Below the pieces are notes generated by a model. That model did no database searches, was not told the DNA's origin, and saw only the letters and a program-made list of their open reading frames with translations. Below are positions 47,095-59,353 of a DNA stretch of 64,000 nucleotides, in pieces. This DNA comes from Cynocephalus volans (lineage: Eukaryota > Chordata > Mammalia > Dermoptera > Cynocephalidae), in NCBI RefSeq assembly GCF_027409185.1, contig NC_084469.1, positions 101,619,835 to 101,683,834 on the forward strand, in the 5' to 3' direction. The position numbers were made by a program, and so were the translations under genes. The number at the start of each line of letters is the position of its first letter. The stretch's first letter is position 1.

Positions 47095-47705
47095 GCCTTT
47101 ATACGGGTTGAATAATATTACACTGTGTGTATACACCACACATCATTTCTATATTTACCCATTGATGGACATTTGGATTATTTCCATCTCTTGTCTATTG
47201 TGAATAGGGCTGCTATTTACAATAATAATTCCTTAATATAATATTACATATATAAATGTAATATAATAAATATAAATATAATATAATGTATTCTATGTTT
47301 AACTTTTAGAGGAATTGCCAGACTATGTTTCATAGCAGCTGGAACATTTTACACTTCCAACAATGTATGAGGATTCTAATATCACATTTTTGTCAATACT
47401 TATATTCCTTTTTTCAAAAAATAATAGCCTCCTAGTGGATATGAAGTGGTACCTCACTGTGCTTTTGATTTGCTTTTTCCTAATAATTAATTGAGTGTTT
47501 TCTCATATGCTTGTTGGCAATCCATATTTCTTCTCTGGAGAAATGTCCTTTCAAATGTTTGCTCATTCTGTTGTTCTGTAGGTTGTCCTTCTGTTTCTGA
47601 TCTGCAGGACTTCTTTATGTATTCTGGATACTTGACCCCTATCAGATATATGTTTTGCAAATATTTTCCTCATTCTGTATGTTATCTCTCCATTTTTTCA
47701 ATTAT
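47095..47705 (-). mobile_element. Old L1 3' region, minus strand
   Basis: Reversed ORF2 end and downstream: 'cattgatggacatttggatt', 'tttgatttgctttttcctaa', 'cctatcagatatatgttttg'. Confidence 0.8.
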
Positions 47706-47709
47706 ATAA

Positions 47710-49490
47710 CTTATTTTTATTAACTATACTCGTCATGATATATAATAAATCTCAAACTTATTGCTCCTGTTTCACTGAAAATTTTGACCAGCCTCTACAT
47801 AACTCCTCATGCCACAGTCTCTGGTAGCCACCACATTCCTCTCTATTTATAATATGAGTTAGATTTTTTTAGGTTCCAGATGTAAATGATATCTTGTGAT
47901 ATTTGTCTTTCTGTGCCTGGCATATTTCAATTAACATAATATCCTCCAGGTTTATCCACATGTTAGCAAATTTCTGAGGCTGAATAGTATTCCATTGTGT
48001 GTATATGCAAATTTTAAAATTAATGATTTAAATCATTTTAATCAATGCATAATAATTGCACATATTTAAGATGTACATGTGATACTTTGATATATGTGTA
48101 CAATGTGTGATGATCAAATCAGCATAATTATGATATCAATCACCTCAAACACTTATCATTTCTTTGCATTGGGAACATTCCAAATCATCTCTTCTACATC
48201 TTTTGAAATATAAAATAAATTCTTTGTAACATGTATGGTCACCTTACTTAGCTATGGAATACTGGAAATTATTCCTTCTATATAACTGTATTTTTATCCT
48301 CATTTACCAACCTCTTCCTATTCCTGCCTCTTCCCTACTCTTCCCAGCCTCTGGTAACATCTCTCTACATCTATGAGATAAACTTCTTTTAGCTCCCACA
48401 TGTGAGTGTGGTCATGTGATATTTTTCTTTCTATACCTGGCTTATTTAACTTACCAAATTTCCTCTAGGCTCATCCATATTGCTTCAATTGACAAAATTT
48501 CATATTTTTTGTGGATGAATAATATTATTTCCATGTATGTATACCCCAGTCTTTGTTTATCAGTTGATGGACACCTCGGCTGATTCCTTATCTTGGCTAC
48601 TGTAAATAGTTTTGCAATGTGTGTTGGAGTGCAGATATCACTTCAACATACCAATTTTCTTTCTTTTGGATATGTGAGATTGCAATATCACATGGTATTT
48701 CTATTTTTAGCTCTTTCAGAAACTTGCATACCGTTTTCTGTCAATGACTGTAATAATTTACATTCCCATGAGGAATATATAAAAGTTTGCATTTCCCAGA
48801 AGATTAGTGATGTTGAGCATTTTTTCATATACTTGGCCATTTGTATGTCTTATTTTGAGAACGTCTATTCAGATCATTTGCCCATTTTCAATCAGATTAT
48901 TTGACTTTTAGCTGTTGAGTCTAACTAAAGGTTTGTTGATTTTGTTTACCTTTTCAAAAACTTACAGTTAATTTCATTGATCTTTTGTATGTTTCATTAT
49001 TCTCGAGTTCGTTTATTTCTCATCTGATTTTTATTATTCCTTTCCTTCTACTAATTTTGTGTTTGGTTTGCTCTTGCTTTTCTAGGTTCTTAAAGTACAT
49101 CATTAGGTTGTTTATCTGAAGTATTTCTACTTTTTTGATGTAGGCCTTTATTGCTGGAAACTTTCCACTCAGTACTGCCTTTGCTATATCCCATGTCTTT
49201 GGTATGTTGTGTTTCCATTTTCATTTGTTTCAAGGAATTTTTAAAATATTCTTCTTAATTTCTTATTGACTCATTGGTCATTTAGGATCTTGTTTGCTTT
49301 TTATGTATTTGTACATTTTCCATAGTTCTTTTTGTTTGGTTTTGTCAAAAATGGTACCTTACATGATTTCAACATTTTAAAATTTGTTAAGACTTGTTTT
49401 GTTCCCTAACATATGCTCTGTTCTGAAGAATGTTTCAAGGGCTAATGAGAAGGATGTGTATTCTGCAGCTGTTGGATGAAATGTGTTAAA
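47710..49490 (-). mobile_element. Old L1 3'UTR and ORF2, minus strand
   Basis: The 3'UTR (about 48030-48420), then the reversed ORF2 end ('cagttgatggacacctcggc'), then after an internal gap near 48925 the endonuclease-RT linker region in reverse ('cactcagtactgcctttgct'), ending near 49490. A second, overlapping 3'UTR-like piece occupies 47710-48000. No open frame. Confidence 0.75.
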
Positions 49491-49494
49491 TTCA

Positions 49495-49960
49495 GGCTAT
49501 ATTTTACAATGATCAAATCAAAGTAGTTAGCATATTCATCACCTAAACATTTATGATTTTTTTGTGGTGATCCTCTTTTCTAGCTATCTTGAAAATTATA
49601 ATACAGCATGATTAGCTACACACACCCTAAAACTCCAGAACTTCTCCTATCAAATTGTCACTTTGTACCCTATGACCAACATACCTCATTGTTCACCTCT
49701 TCGCTACTTTCCCAGCTACTGGTAACCACTATTCTACTCTAAGCAGGAATATTTTATATTCAGGGTTTTTATCACATGCACCAAAATAAGAAAGCATCTT
49801 GGAGGAAGATTTGGATGATGATTATGAATATGTTTTTGGTCTTAATAGTGCTGACATTTCCTAAGTTGCATACACACTCCCAAACTCATCTAATGGTATA
49901 CATTAAATAAGCACAGCTGATTACATTTCAAGCATGGCTCAACAAAGTGGTTAAAAAAAT
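49495..49960 (+). repeat. OR-cluster flank, unit III 5' part
   Basis: Matches 41440-41920 almost base for base in order ('gcatattcatcacctaaac', 'taaaactccagaactt', 'gtggttaaaa'). It is then interrupted by the L1-6/L1-5 pair. The rest of unit III resumes at about 59190. Confidence 0.88.
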
Positions 49961-50089
49961 TAAAAAGGCTTCTTGTCAAGATGGCTGAGTAGACAGTTCC
50001 TAGTGTCACTCTCTCCCACAAATCAACCAATTTGCAACTATTAAAAAGCAACAATAGGAGACCTGAGATCTGTGCCAGAACAGGCAGGA

Positions 50090-51010
50090 GCTGCATGCCA
50101 TGGGATGCCAGTCCAGGAGATTGCCCACTAGCCAAAGTTGCCTGAGAGCCATGGAGCCCATAAGTCCTGAGTCAGCCATGCCAGAAAAGGCAGGTGCTGT
50201 GGGACCTCCAGCCCAGGACAGTCCCTATGTCTTAGAGAGGCCTAAAAGCCACTGGGCCCACACACCCTGAGTCACTCATGCTTGAACAAGAAGGCACTGC
50301 AATAATCCCAGTCCAGGCCATTTCCACCCAAACAGAGAGGGCTGAGAGCCACCAGGCCCACTCAACCTATGTCAGCCATGCTGGAAAAAGCAGATGCCAC
50401 AGGACTCAGGCCAGGTCGGTCCCCACTGCTTAGAGGGGCCTGAGCAACACCAGGAACACATACCCTGAGTTAGTCATGCCAAAAAAGACAGGTACCATGG
50501 GACCTCCAGCCCAGGTCTGTCCCTTCAGCTCAGAGAGGCCTGAGAGCCACTGGGCCCACATGCTCTGAGTCAGTTACACTGGAAAAGACAGGCACCATGG
50601 GACTTCCAGCCCAGGTCAGTCCCCAACACTTAGAGAGGCCTCAGAGTTGCCAGGTACACATGCCCTGAGTCAGTCATGCTGGAAAAGACAGGTGCCATGG
50701 GACCTCCAGCAAAGGCTAGTTCCCACTGCTTAGAGAGGTCTGAGAGCTGCCAGGTACACAAGCCCTGAGTCAGCAGTGCTGGAGGAAGCAGGTGACATGG
50801 GGCCCCCAGGCCAGGCCAGTACCCACCATGCAGTGAGCCCTGAGAGCTGCCAGGCTCACACTCCCTGAATCAGGGGCACCAGAAAAGGCAGGTGCTATGG
50901 GACCCCAATCCCAGGTAAGTACCTCCTGCCAAGAGGAGCCTGAGGGCCACCACACCCACATGCCCTGAGTCAGCTGTGAAAGAACAGGAAGACACTGCAG
51001 GACCCCAAGC
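50090..51010 (+). repeat. Tandem repeats of about 120 bases in L1-6 5'UTR
   Basis: Recurrent modules: 'ccctgagtcag', then 'ggaaaagacaggtgccatgg', 'gacctccagcccagg', 'cttagagaggcctgagagc'. About eight copies with roughly 80-90 percent likeness by eye. Confidence 0.85.
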
Positions 51011-51049
51011 CCAGGGTGAAATGAGTGGACTGTGATACCCCATGCCACA

Positions 51050-52030
51050 ATGACTAAACACCAAAGGAAAGATACCAGAAATACGAAAAATCAAGAAAGT
51101 ACATCACCACCAAAGGAAACTAATAACTTTCAAGCTCTAGATTCTATAGAACACAAAGTCTTTGAAATGACTGAAAAGGAATTTAGAGCAACATTTCTAA
51201 GGAAACTAAATGAGATACAAGAAAACTATGCTAGACGACACAATGAAATGAGAAAACATATAAAGGATCTGAAAGAAAAAACATACAAAGAAATCATTCC
51301 CCTGGAAAAGAATGTAGCAGAGCTTGTGGAGCTGAAGGATTCATTCAAAGAAATAAAAAACACAACAGAGAGTCTATCCAGCAGGCTAGAACAAGCAGAA
51401 GAGAGATTTTCTGACCTTGATGATGGGATGTTTGAGTTAACACAGGCAGACCAGAAAAAAGAAAAAAGAATTTAAAAAATTGAAGAAAATCTAACAGAGA
51501 TAACAGACAACCTTAAACTCAAATATCAGAATCATGGGTATTCCAGAAAGGGAGGAAAAAGGAAATGGCATTGAAAACATATTCAATGAAATAATAGCAG
51601 AAAAGTTCCCAGGTGTGGGGAAAGTCACAGATCTTCAGATTCAGGAGGCCCAAAGATCCCCAAACATATTAACCCAAAAAGGTCCTCTCCAAGACATGTT
51701 ATAGTCAAACTGTCAAAACGTAAAGACAAAGAGAGACTCTTAAAAGTTGCAGTAGAGAAGTGGCAAGTTACCTCTCAGGGAGTTCCAAAAAAGCTAACAT
51801 CAGACTTTTCATCAGAAACCCTAAAAACCAGAAAAGAATGGGATGATACATTCCAAATACTAAAGGAAAAACATTGCCAGCCAAAAATAATTTACCCTGT
51901 AAGGTTATCCTTCCAAAATGAAGGACAAATAGCATATTTCTCAGACAAACAAAAATCGCAGGGGTTCACTACCACAGGCCAGCCTTACAAGAAATTCTCA
52001 AGGAAATACTGGGTTTGAAACCTAAAAAGC
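51050..52030 (+). pseudogene. L1-6 ORF1, disrupted
   Basis: The ATG at 51050 (MTKHQRKDTRNTKNQE) aligns with the intact ORF1 at 10042. The coiled-coil part is open to an in-frame stop near 51473. A missing base near 51517 and further changes break the RRM part. Similarity continues to about 52010. Confidence 0.85.
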
Positions 52031-53834
52031 AACCATCAGAGCCATGAATTCTCGAGAATGAAGAAAACCTATCATAAAGCAAAAATGATAGCAATAAAGA
52101 AAAAAATAGTTTTTCTACCATGCCAAGAAACAAACAAACACAGAATACAAACAGAAAATCAGAAAGAAAGGAACAAAAGGTACTTAAGAAATCTAAACAA
52201 AAATGAATAAAATTCTAGGAGTAAATAAACACCTACCAATAATAACTCTAAAAGTAAAGGGATTAAATTCCCAACTCAAAAGATACAGACTGGGGAACTT
52301 TCAAGATGGCAGTGGCTGCGGCGGCTGGCGCGGAGTAGCTGAGAAGGAAAAGGCAGCCACTGGGCCTCAGGCAGCCGGGAAACTTGTGGACCTTCCTCTT
52401 GCCATCTCTTAAGGGAGGACCGCTGCTGGTGGCCGGTCATGGGGGCTGACCGCCACTTTGCCCCCGGCAGGAGAGGCTGCCTCATTTACAGGCAACAGCT
52501 TTGAAGTGTGGAGCAGGAAAATAACTGTTTCTTAGCTGTAAAAGCGAGTCTTGAAACAGGGAACACGGCGCCAGGGCTGCTGTGGATGCAGACAGGATCC
52601 CGGAGGCCGGGGCCGCGCTGAAGGTGGCCAGCTGGCCTATTCAGGACTTGAGGTTTCAGGCCGGCATTAAAGAAGATTCCTGGGAGCGCCCAAGCCGCGC
52701 TGTGACTGAACAGCCTGAGGCGGCAGCGGCCGAGAATGGGAAAGGTGGCAACCAGAGACAGAGAGTGAGCGCCCGACCTGGCACAACACTGTGAGTGACC
52801 CCTGGACCAGTCCTGTGGGCGGCAGACGCCCACCCAACTCCTGCCTGCATCACCAGGCCACTCACCGCCCCGGGGCTGCCTCCATTTTCCCAGGTCCAGG
52901 CAGCTCCGCCCGGCTCTGCCGCCACTGAGCCCTCGCACTTGCTTGACCTGGTGCGGGGCTTTCCGGAGCCTGCAGGCCAGCCTCTCCTCCCACTCCCTCC
53001 GCGGTTCTCTGGCAGGTTGGTGGCATGGGGCGTCCCCGGCCAGTGTCGGGAGGGCAAGGAAGTACGGGCGGGCCGACTCTCACTCCACCACACCCTGGAC
53101 TCTGGCCCCTGGTAAACTTCCTGTTACTGGGAGGCAGATACCATCTCTGCGGCCACCAGTTCAGAAAAAAGCCTAACCAATTTCTGGTTGGGAATAGTGT
53201 GGTAGGAGAGTTCTCAGGTCTGCTTGAACCTGCTGGAGAGCTGGCTGCAGGTGGGCGCTAGACTCAGTTTATACCGGGGGGATACAAAGGTGAACAAGTC
53301 CCGAGGAAGATCTACACAGTGCTACAAAGGCACCCAGAGCGACCGGTCGTCTGTGCCTAGCAGAAACCTGGTAGACTTACTGGGCGAGGCGATGCCGAGC
53401 AGGGTCTTGAAGGCCCAGCCGATAGACGAGGGATGCAGAAGACACGCCCCAGCCCAGCACAGTGCACACAGAGTAGGCAGACGTGCGGCCAGGGAGGCGG
53501 AGTCTCGACAGAAACCACACACCCTGTGGGGTTGCCACTGCACGATCCAACAGCCTGGGCCAGAGCACATGGAAAAGGGAGAAGTCCTGCACAGGAAGTG
53601 AAAGCTCAACAGTGATCACACACCCTGTGGTACGTGATCCACCAGCCCAGCAGAGTCCAAGCTGACCAGAAAGGTGGCTCCCCGGAGAAGCCCAAGACCC
53701 GAGGCAACCACACACACAAGGCACTAGAGGCCAACTGAGCAGCCACGGAGGTAGCCATACGAAATTGGCAACCCCAGCAACATCCCAGTTATTCATTAGT
53801 CTCAAACCGGTGGACTGTGAAACCCCCTGCCACA

Positions 53835-54814
53835 ATGAATAAACATCAAAAGAAAGATACCAGAAATACAAAAAATCAAGAAAGTACACCACCAAAAGTT
53901 AATAAATCTCAAACTCTAGATCCTATAGAACAAGAAGCCCTTGAAATGACTGACAAGGAATTTCGAGTGATAATTCTAAGGAAACTGAATGAGATACAAG
54001 AAAACACAGCTAGACATCATGACGAAATGAGGAAAAGTATACAGGATCTGAAAGAGGAAATGTACAAAGAAATCAATGTCCTGAAAAAAATGTAGCAGAA
54101 CTTGCTGAACTGAAGAAGTTATTCAGCGAAATAGAAAACACAATGGAGAGATTAACCAGCAGGCTTGTCGAAGTTGAAGAGAGAACCTCTGAACTTGAAG
54201 ATGGGCTGTTTGAAATAACACAAGCAGACAAAAAGAAAGAAAAAAGAATCAAGGACATGGAAGAAAATCTGAGAGAGATATCAGACAACCTTAAGCGCTC
54301 AAATATCCGAGTCATGGGTATTCCAGAAGGGGAGGAAAATGGAGATTCCATTGAAAACATATTCAAAAAAATAGTGGCAGAAAACTTCCCAGGTATAGGA
54401 AAAGTGACAGATATTCAGATCCAGGAAGCTCAACAATCTCCAAACGTATTCAACCCAAAAAGGCCTTCTCCAAGACATGTCATAGTCAAATTGGCAAAAC
54501 TCAGAGACAAAGAGAGAATCTTAAAAGCTGCAAGAGAGAAGCGTCAAACCACCTATAAGGGAGCCCCAATCAGGCTAACATCAGACTTTTCATCACAAAC
54601 CCTAAAAGCTAGAAAGGAATGGGAGGATATTTTCAAAATACTAAAAGACAAAGATTGCCAGCAAAGAATATTTTACCCTGCAAGGCTATCCTTCCGAAAT
54701 GAAGGGCAAATAGTATATTTCTCAGACAAACAAAAACTGCGGGAGTTCACTACCACACGACCACCCTTACAAGAAATCCTCAAGGGAGTACTGGGTTTGG
54801 TTACTGAAAAATAA
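53835..54814 (+). pseudogene. L1-5 ORF1, one frameshift
   Basis: Starts MNKHQKKDTRNTKNQ at 53835. A single A is missing from the A-run near 54083-54090 (compare 'ctgaaaaaaaatgtagc' in L1-2), which ends the frame at 54095. The remaining RRM and C-terminal domains are open from about 54143 to 54814. Otherwise very close to the intact ORF1 at 10042. Confidence 0.92.
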
Positions 54815-55001
54815 CTACCACTGCACTAAAAACCCAAGAAAAATCAAAACCCACTAGTATAATAAAAATGGCATTCATGAAGAGAAAACAAGCAAACAAA
54901 AACGCTATCTACAACCTAAGGAACCAACAAACACAGAAACCAATCAGTAAATCAGAAATCAAGGAACAAAAGAGACCTAAGACAACCAAACAACCAATAA
55001 A

Positions 55002-58000
55002 ATGCTAGGAATAAATCAACACCTTTCAATAACAACTCTTAATGTAAAAGGATTACATTCCCCAATCAAAAGACACAGACTGGCTGACTGGATCAAAAAG
55101 GAGGACCCAACTATATGCTGCCTACAAGAGACCCACCTCACCCATAAAGACTCACACAGACTAAGAGTGAAAGGATGGAAAAAGATTTACCATGCAAACA
55201 GAAAAGAAAAACGAGCTGGAGTAGCTATTCTTATATCAGACAAAGTAGAATTTAAACTAAAAACCATAAAAAGAGACAATGAGGGACACTACATAATGAT
55301 AAAAGGATTGATCCATCAAGAAGACATAACAGTCATAAATATGTACGCACCCAATGTTGGAGCAGCCAGATTTATAAAACAAACTCTATTAGACCTAAAG
55401 AAGGAAATAGACACTAATACCATAATAGCAGGGGACCTGAACACCCCACTGTCAATATTAGACAGAGCATCTAGGCAAAGAATCAGTAGAGAAACACAAG
55501 ATCTAAACAAGACTCTAGACCAATTGGAATTGGCAGATATCTACAGAACATTCCACCCAACAACCTCAGAATATTCATTCTTCTCAGCAACACATGGATC
55601 ATTCTCCAGGATAGATCACATATTAGGTCACAAATCAAGTCTCAATAAATTCAAAAAAATTGGAATTATCCCATGTATCTTCTCAGACCACAATGGATTA
55701 AAACTAGAAATTAATAACAAACGAAACTCTGGAAACTATACAAACGCATGGAAATTAAACAGCATTCAACTCAATGACATATGGGTCCAAGAAGAAATCA
55801 AGCAGGAAATCAAAAAATTTATTGAAACTAATGAAAACAATGATACATCATACCAAAACATGTGGGATACTGCAAAAGCACTATTGAGGGAAAAAATTAT
55901 TTCATTAAATGCTCACTTCAGAAGAATGGAAAGATGGCAAGTGAACAACCTAACACTTCACCTTAAAGAACTAGAAAAATAAGAACAATCCAAACCTAAA
56001 GTTAGCAGAAGGAAAGAAATCATTAAGATCAGAGCAGAACTAAATGAAATTGAAAACCAAAAAACAATTCAAAAGATCAACGAATCAAAAAGTTGGTTTT
56101 TTGAAAAGATAAATAAAATTGACAAACCATTAGCATGGCTAACAAAAAAAAGAAGAGAGAAGACTCAAATAACAAAAATTAGAAATGAAAAAGGCGATAT
56201 TACAACTGATTCATCTGAAATACAAGGAATCATTCGAGACTACTATAAACAACTATACGCCAACAAATTTGAAAATCTGGAGGAAATGGATAAATTTCTG
56301 GACACACACAAGCTCCCAAAACTGAACCATGAAGATGTAGAAAATCTGAACAGACCAATAACAATAAAGGAGATTGAAGCTGTTATCAGAAGGCTCCCAA
56401 CAAAGAAAAGCCCAGGACCAGATGGATTCACAGCAGAATTCTACGAAACATTCAAAGAGGAATTGACACCAATTCTTTACAAACTATTCCAAAAGATTGA
56501 AACGGACGCAAATCTCCCAAACTCATTCTATGAAGCAAACATCATCCTGATACCAAAACCAGGTAAAGATATAACCAAAAAAGAAAACTACAGGCCGATA
56601 TCCTTGATGAATATAGATGCAAAAATCCTCACTAAAATACTAACAAACAGAATACAGCAACACATAAATAAAATATTGGCCACGATCAAATGGGATTCAT
56701 CTCAGGGATGCAAGGTTGGTTCAACATATGCAAATCAATAAATGCGATACACCATATTAATAAAGTCAAACACAAGGACCATATGATCATCTCTATAGAT
56801 TCTGAAAAAGCATTTGATAAAATTCAGAACTCATTCATGACAAAGACCCTCTATAAGTTAGGTATAGAGGGAAAGTATCTCAACATAATTAAAGCCATAT
56901 ATGACAAACCCACTGCCAATATCATCCTGAATGGGGAAAAGCTGAAAGCTTTTCCTTTAAGAACAGGAACTAGACAAGGATGCCCACTCTCACCACTCCT
57001 ATTCAACATAGTGTTGGAAGTACTAGCCAGAGCAATCAGAGAAGAGAAGGAAATAAAGGGCATCCAGATTGGAAAAGATGAAGTCACACTGTCCCTGTTT
57101 GCAGATGACATGATCCTATATATCGAACAGCCTAAATCCTCTACAAAAAAAACTCTTGGAGGTGATAAATGATTTCAGCACAGTAGCAGGATACAAAATC
57201 AACACACAAAAATCAGTAGCATTTCTATTCTCCAATAGTGAACATGCAGAATGAGAAATCAAGAAAGCCTGCCCATTTACAATAGCCACAAAAAAAATAA
57301 AATACTTAGGAATTGAGTTAACCAAGGAGGTGAAAAATCTCTATAATGAGAACTACAAACCACTGCTGAGAGAAATCAGAGAAGATACAAGAAGATGGAA
57401 AGATATCCCATGCTCTTGGATTGGAAGAATCAACATAGTGAAAATGTCCATACTACCCAAAGTGATATACAAATTTAATGCAATCCCCATCAAAATTCCA
57501 ATGTCATTTTTCTCAGAAAAGGAAAGAACTATCCAGACATTTATATGGAATAACAAAAGACCACGCATACCCGAAGCAATGCTGAGCAGAAAAAATAAAG
57601 CTGGAGGCATAACACTACCCGACTTTAAGATATACTACAAAGCCATAATAACCAAAACAGTATGGTACTGGCATAAAAACAGACACACTGATCAATGGAA
57701 TAGAATAGAGAATCCAGAAATCAACCCACACACCTACAGCCATCTGATCTTTGACAAAGGCACCAAGCCTATTCACTGGGGAAGAGACTGCCTCTTTAGC
57801 AAATGGTGCTGGGAGAACTGGATATCCATATGCAGGAGAATGAAACTAGACCCACACCTTTCACCATACACTAAAGTCAACTCAAAATGAATTAAAGAAT
57901 TAAATATGCACCCTGAATCAATGAAACTTCTTAAAGAAAACATAGGAGAGACACTTCAGAAATAGGACTGGACTCAGACTTCATGAATACTACCCCAAAA

Positions 58001-58798
58001 GCACGGGCAACCAAAGGAAAAATAAACAAATGAGATTATGTCAAACTAAAAAGCTTCTGCACACCAAAAGAAACAATTAACAGAGTTAAAAGACAACCAA
58101 CAGAGTGGGAGAAAATATTTGCAAAATATACATCTGACAAAGGATTAATATCCAGAATATATAAGGAACTCAAACAACTTTACAAGAAGAAAACAAGCAA
58201 CCCAATTAAAAAATGGGCAAAAGAGCTAAGTAGGCATTACTCAAAGGAAGATATACAAATGGCCAACAGACACATGAAAAAATGCTCAACATCACTCGGC
58301 ATTAGGGAAATGCAAATCAAAACCACACTGAGATACCATCTCACCCCAGTTAGCATGGCTAAAACCCAAAAGACTCTGAACGATAAATGCTGGCGAGGTT
58401 GCGGAGCAAAAAGAACCCTCATACATTGTTGGTGGGACTGCAAAATGGTGCAGCCTCTATGGAAAATGGTATGGAGGTTCCTCAAACAATTGCAGATAGA
58501 TCTGCCATATGACCCAGTTATCCCACTGTTGGGAATATACCCAGAGGAATGGAAATCATTAAGTCGAAGGTATACCTGTTCCCCAATGTTCATCGCAGCA
58601 CTCTTTACAATAGCCAGGAGTTGGAACCAGCCCAAATGTCCATCATTGGATGAGTGGATATGGAAAATGTGGTACATCTACACAATGGAATACTACTCAG
58701 CTATAAAAACGAATGAAATACTGCCATTTGCAACAACATGGATGGACCTTGAGAGAATTATATTAAGTGAAACAAGTCAGGCACAGAAAAAGAAATAG
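55002..58798 (+). pseudogene. L1-5 ORF2, multiple lesions
   Basis: The endonuclease domain is intact from 55002. A CAA-to-TAA change stops the frame at 55980-55982 (L1-2 has CAA). Further damage: frameshifts near 56670 and 57155, a TGA near 57252, a TGA at about 57888, and a small deletion near 57958. FADD is still readable in the 56690-57172 frame, and the C-terminal part (58259-58798) shows the cysteine cluster and the true end, [10 protein letters not shown]. This end defines what L1-2 has lost. Confidence 0.92.
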
Positions 58799-58842
58799 CA
58801 CATGTTCTCACTTATTGGTGGGAGCTAAAAATAAATAAATAA

Positions 58843-58845
<3 letters not shown>

Positions 58846-58897
<52 letters not shown>
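58846..58897 (+). repeat. (CA)n microsatellite in L1 3'UTR
   Basis: 26 CA repeats. A shorter (CA)n lies at the same place in the twin-primed copy (32666-32681), so it is a feature of this L1 family. Confidence 0.97.
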
Positions 58898-58901
<4 letters not shown>

Positions 58902-58975
58902 GGGGGGTGGGGAAGAAGACATAACAACTACAATTCCTTGAAGTTGATAGACAAGCAAACAGAAAGGACATTGTC

Positions 58976-59009
58976 GGGAGGGAGGGGGGAGAGGGAGGAG
59001 GGAGGGAGG
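58976..59009 (+). other. G-rich tract of L1 3'UTR (possible G-quadruplex)
   Basis: Several GGG runs with 1-3 base spacers ('gggagggaggggggagaggg'). Comparable tracts occur at 32759-32790 and 7948-7972. Polypurine tracts are a recurrent feature of mammalian L1 3'UTRs. Confidence 0.6.
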
Positions 59010-59085
59010 TATCAGTAATGGGCCACAATAATCAATCACATTGTATATCTATAAAATAAAATTAAGAGAAAAAAAAAAAAGGACT

Positions 59086-59189
59086 TTCCAACTACAAGAG
59101 CTCCCAATTGTAAAGCTGGATTGAAAAATAGACCTTCTGCCTGGCATTCAAAAAAAAATAAAAATAAAAATAAAAATATAACGAAAACA
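59086..59189. repeat. Spacer with (AAAAT)n-like tail
   Basis: About 60 bases without similarity to anything else here, followed by A-rich 'aaaataaaaataaaaata'. It could be a short retroelement remnant; not named. Confidence 0.35.
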
Positions 59190-59353
59190 GTAAACCAGTT
59201 GACTGAGTGAGTCGCTGTCAATGGAAGGTCTTAATAGTGGTTGAAGGACGTTCATCCAAGGGAGACATTGTAAAGTGATGACCAGCTGAGGAATCAGTAG
59301 GCTGTTCATTGAACACTGATTTTTCGTCATTCACCAACAGACACACGAGCTAC
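59190..59353 (+). repeat. OR-cluster flank, unit III 3' part
   Basis: 'gttcatccaagggagacatt' and 'aaagtgatgaccagctgagg' match the last 100 bases before the unit II receptor. A splice-acceptor-like 'cattcaccaacag' ends at 59340. Confidence 0.8.

Larger units (their letters stand above)
49963..52290 (+). mobile_element. Middle-aged L1, 5' part only (L1-6)
   Basis: Starts with the YY1-type box 'caagatggct' (49977-49986). A 5'UTR with about eight imperfect repeats of roughly 120 bases follows (about 50090-51010), then a broken ORF1 (51050-52030) and the first 30 or so ORF2 codons (from 52203). It stops where L1-5 begins, and none of its remaining ORF2 or 3'UTR is found on the far side of L1-5. 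Confidence 0.87.
52297..59085 (+). mobile_element. Full-length young LINE-1, inactivated (L1-5)
   Basis: Complete from the 'caagatggcagtgg' box (52302) through a 5'UTR of about 1.5 kb, ORF1 (53835-54814), ORF2 (55002-58798) and a 3'UTR with (CA)n, two G-rich tracts and terminal poly-A (about 59070-59085). It lies inside L1-6. Several stops and frameshifts make it nonautonomous. It is the only copy here that shows the whole structure of this L1 family, so it serves as the guide for the others. A short 'ggactttc' after the tail resembles 'ggaactttc' at the start, but a clean TSD is not evident. Confidence 0.95.

Noticed and set aside
50090-51010. Regularly spaced repeats, CRISPR-like at first sight
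   Set aside because: Head-to-tail imperfect monomers without unique spacers, inside an L1 5'UTR of a mammalian genome.
58825-59039. Cys-Val repeat proteins on the minus strand
   Set aside because: Translation of the (CA)n microsatellite in the L1 3'UTR.
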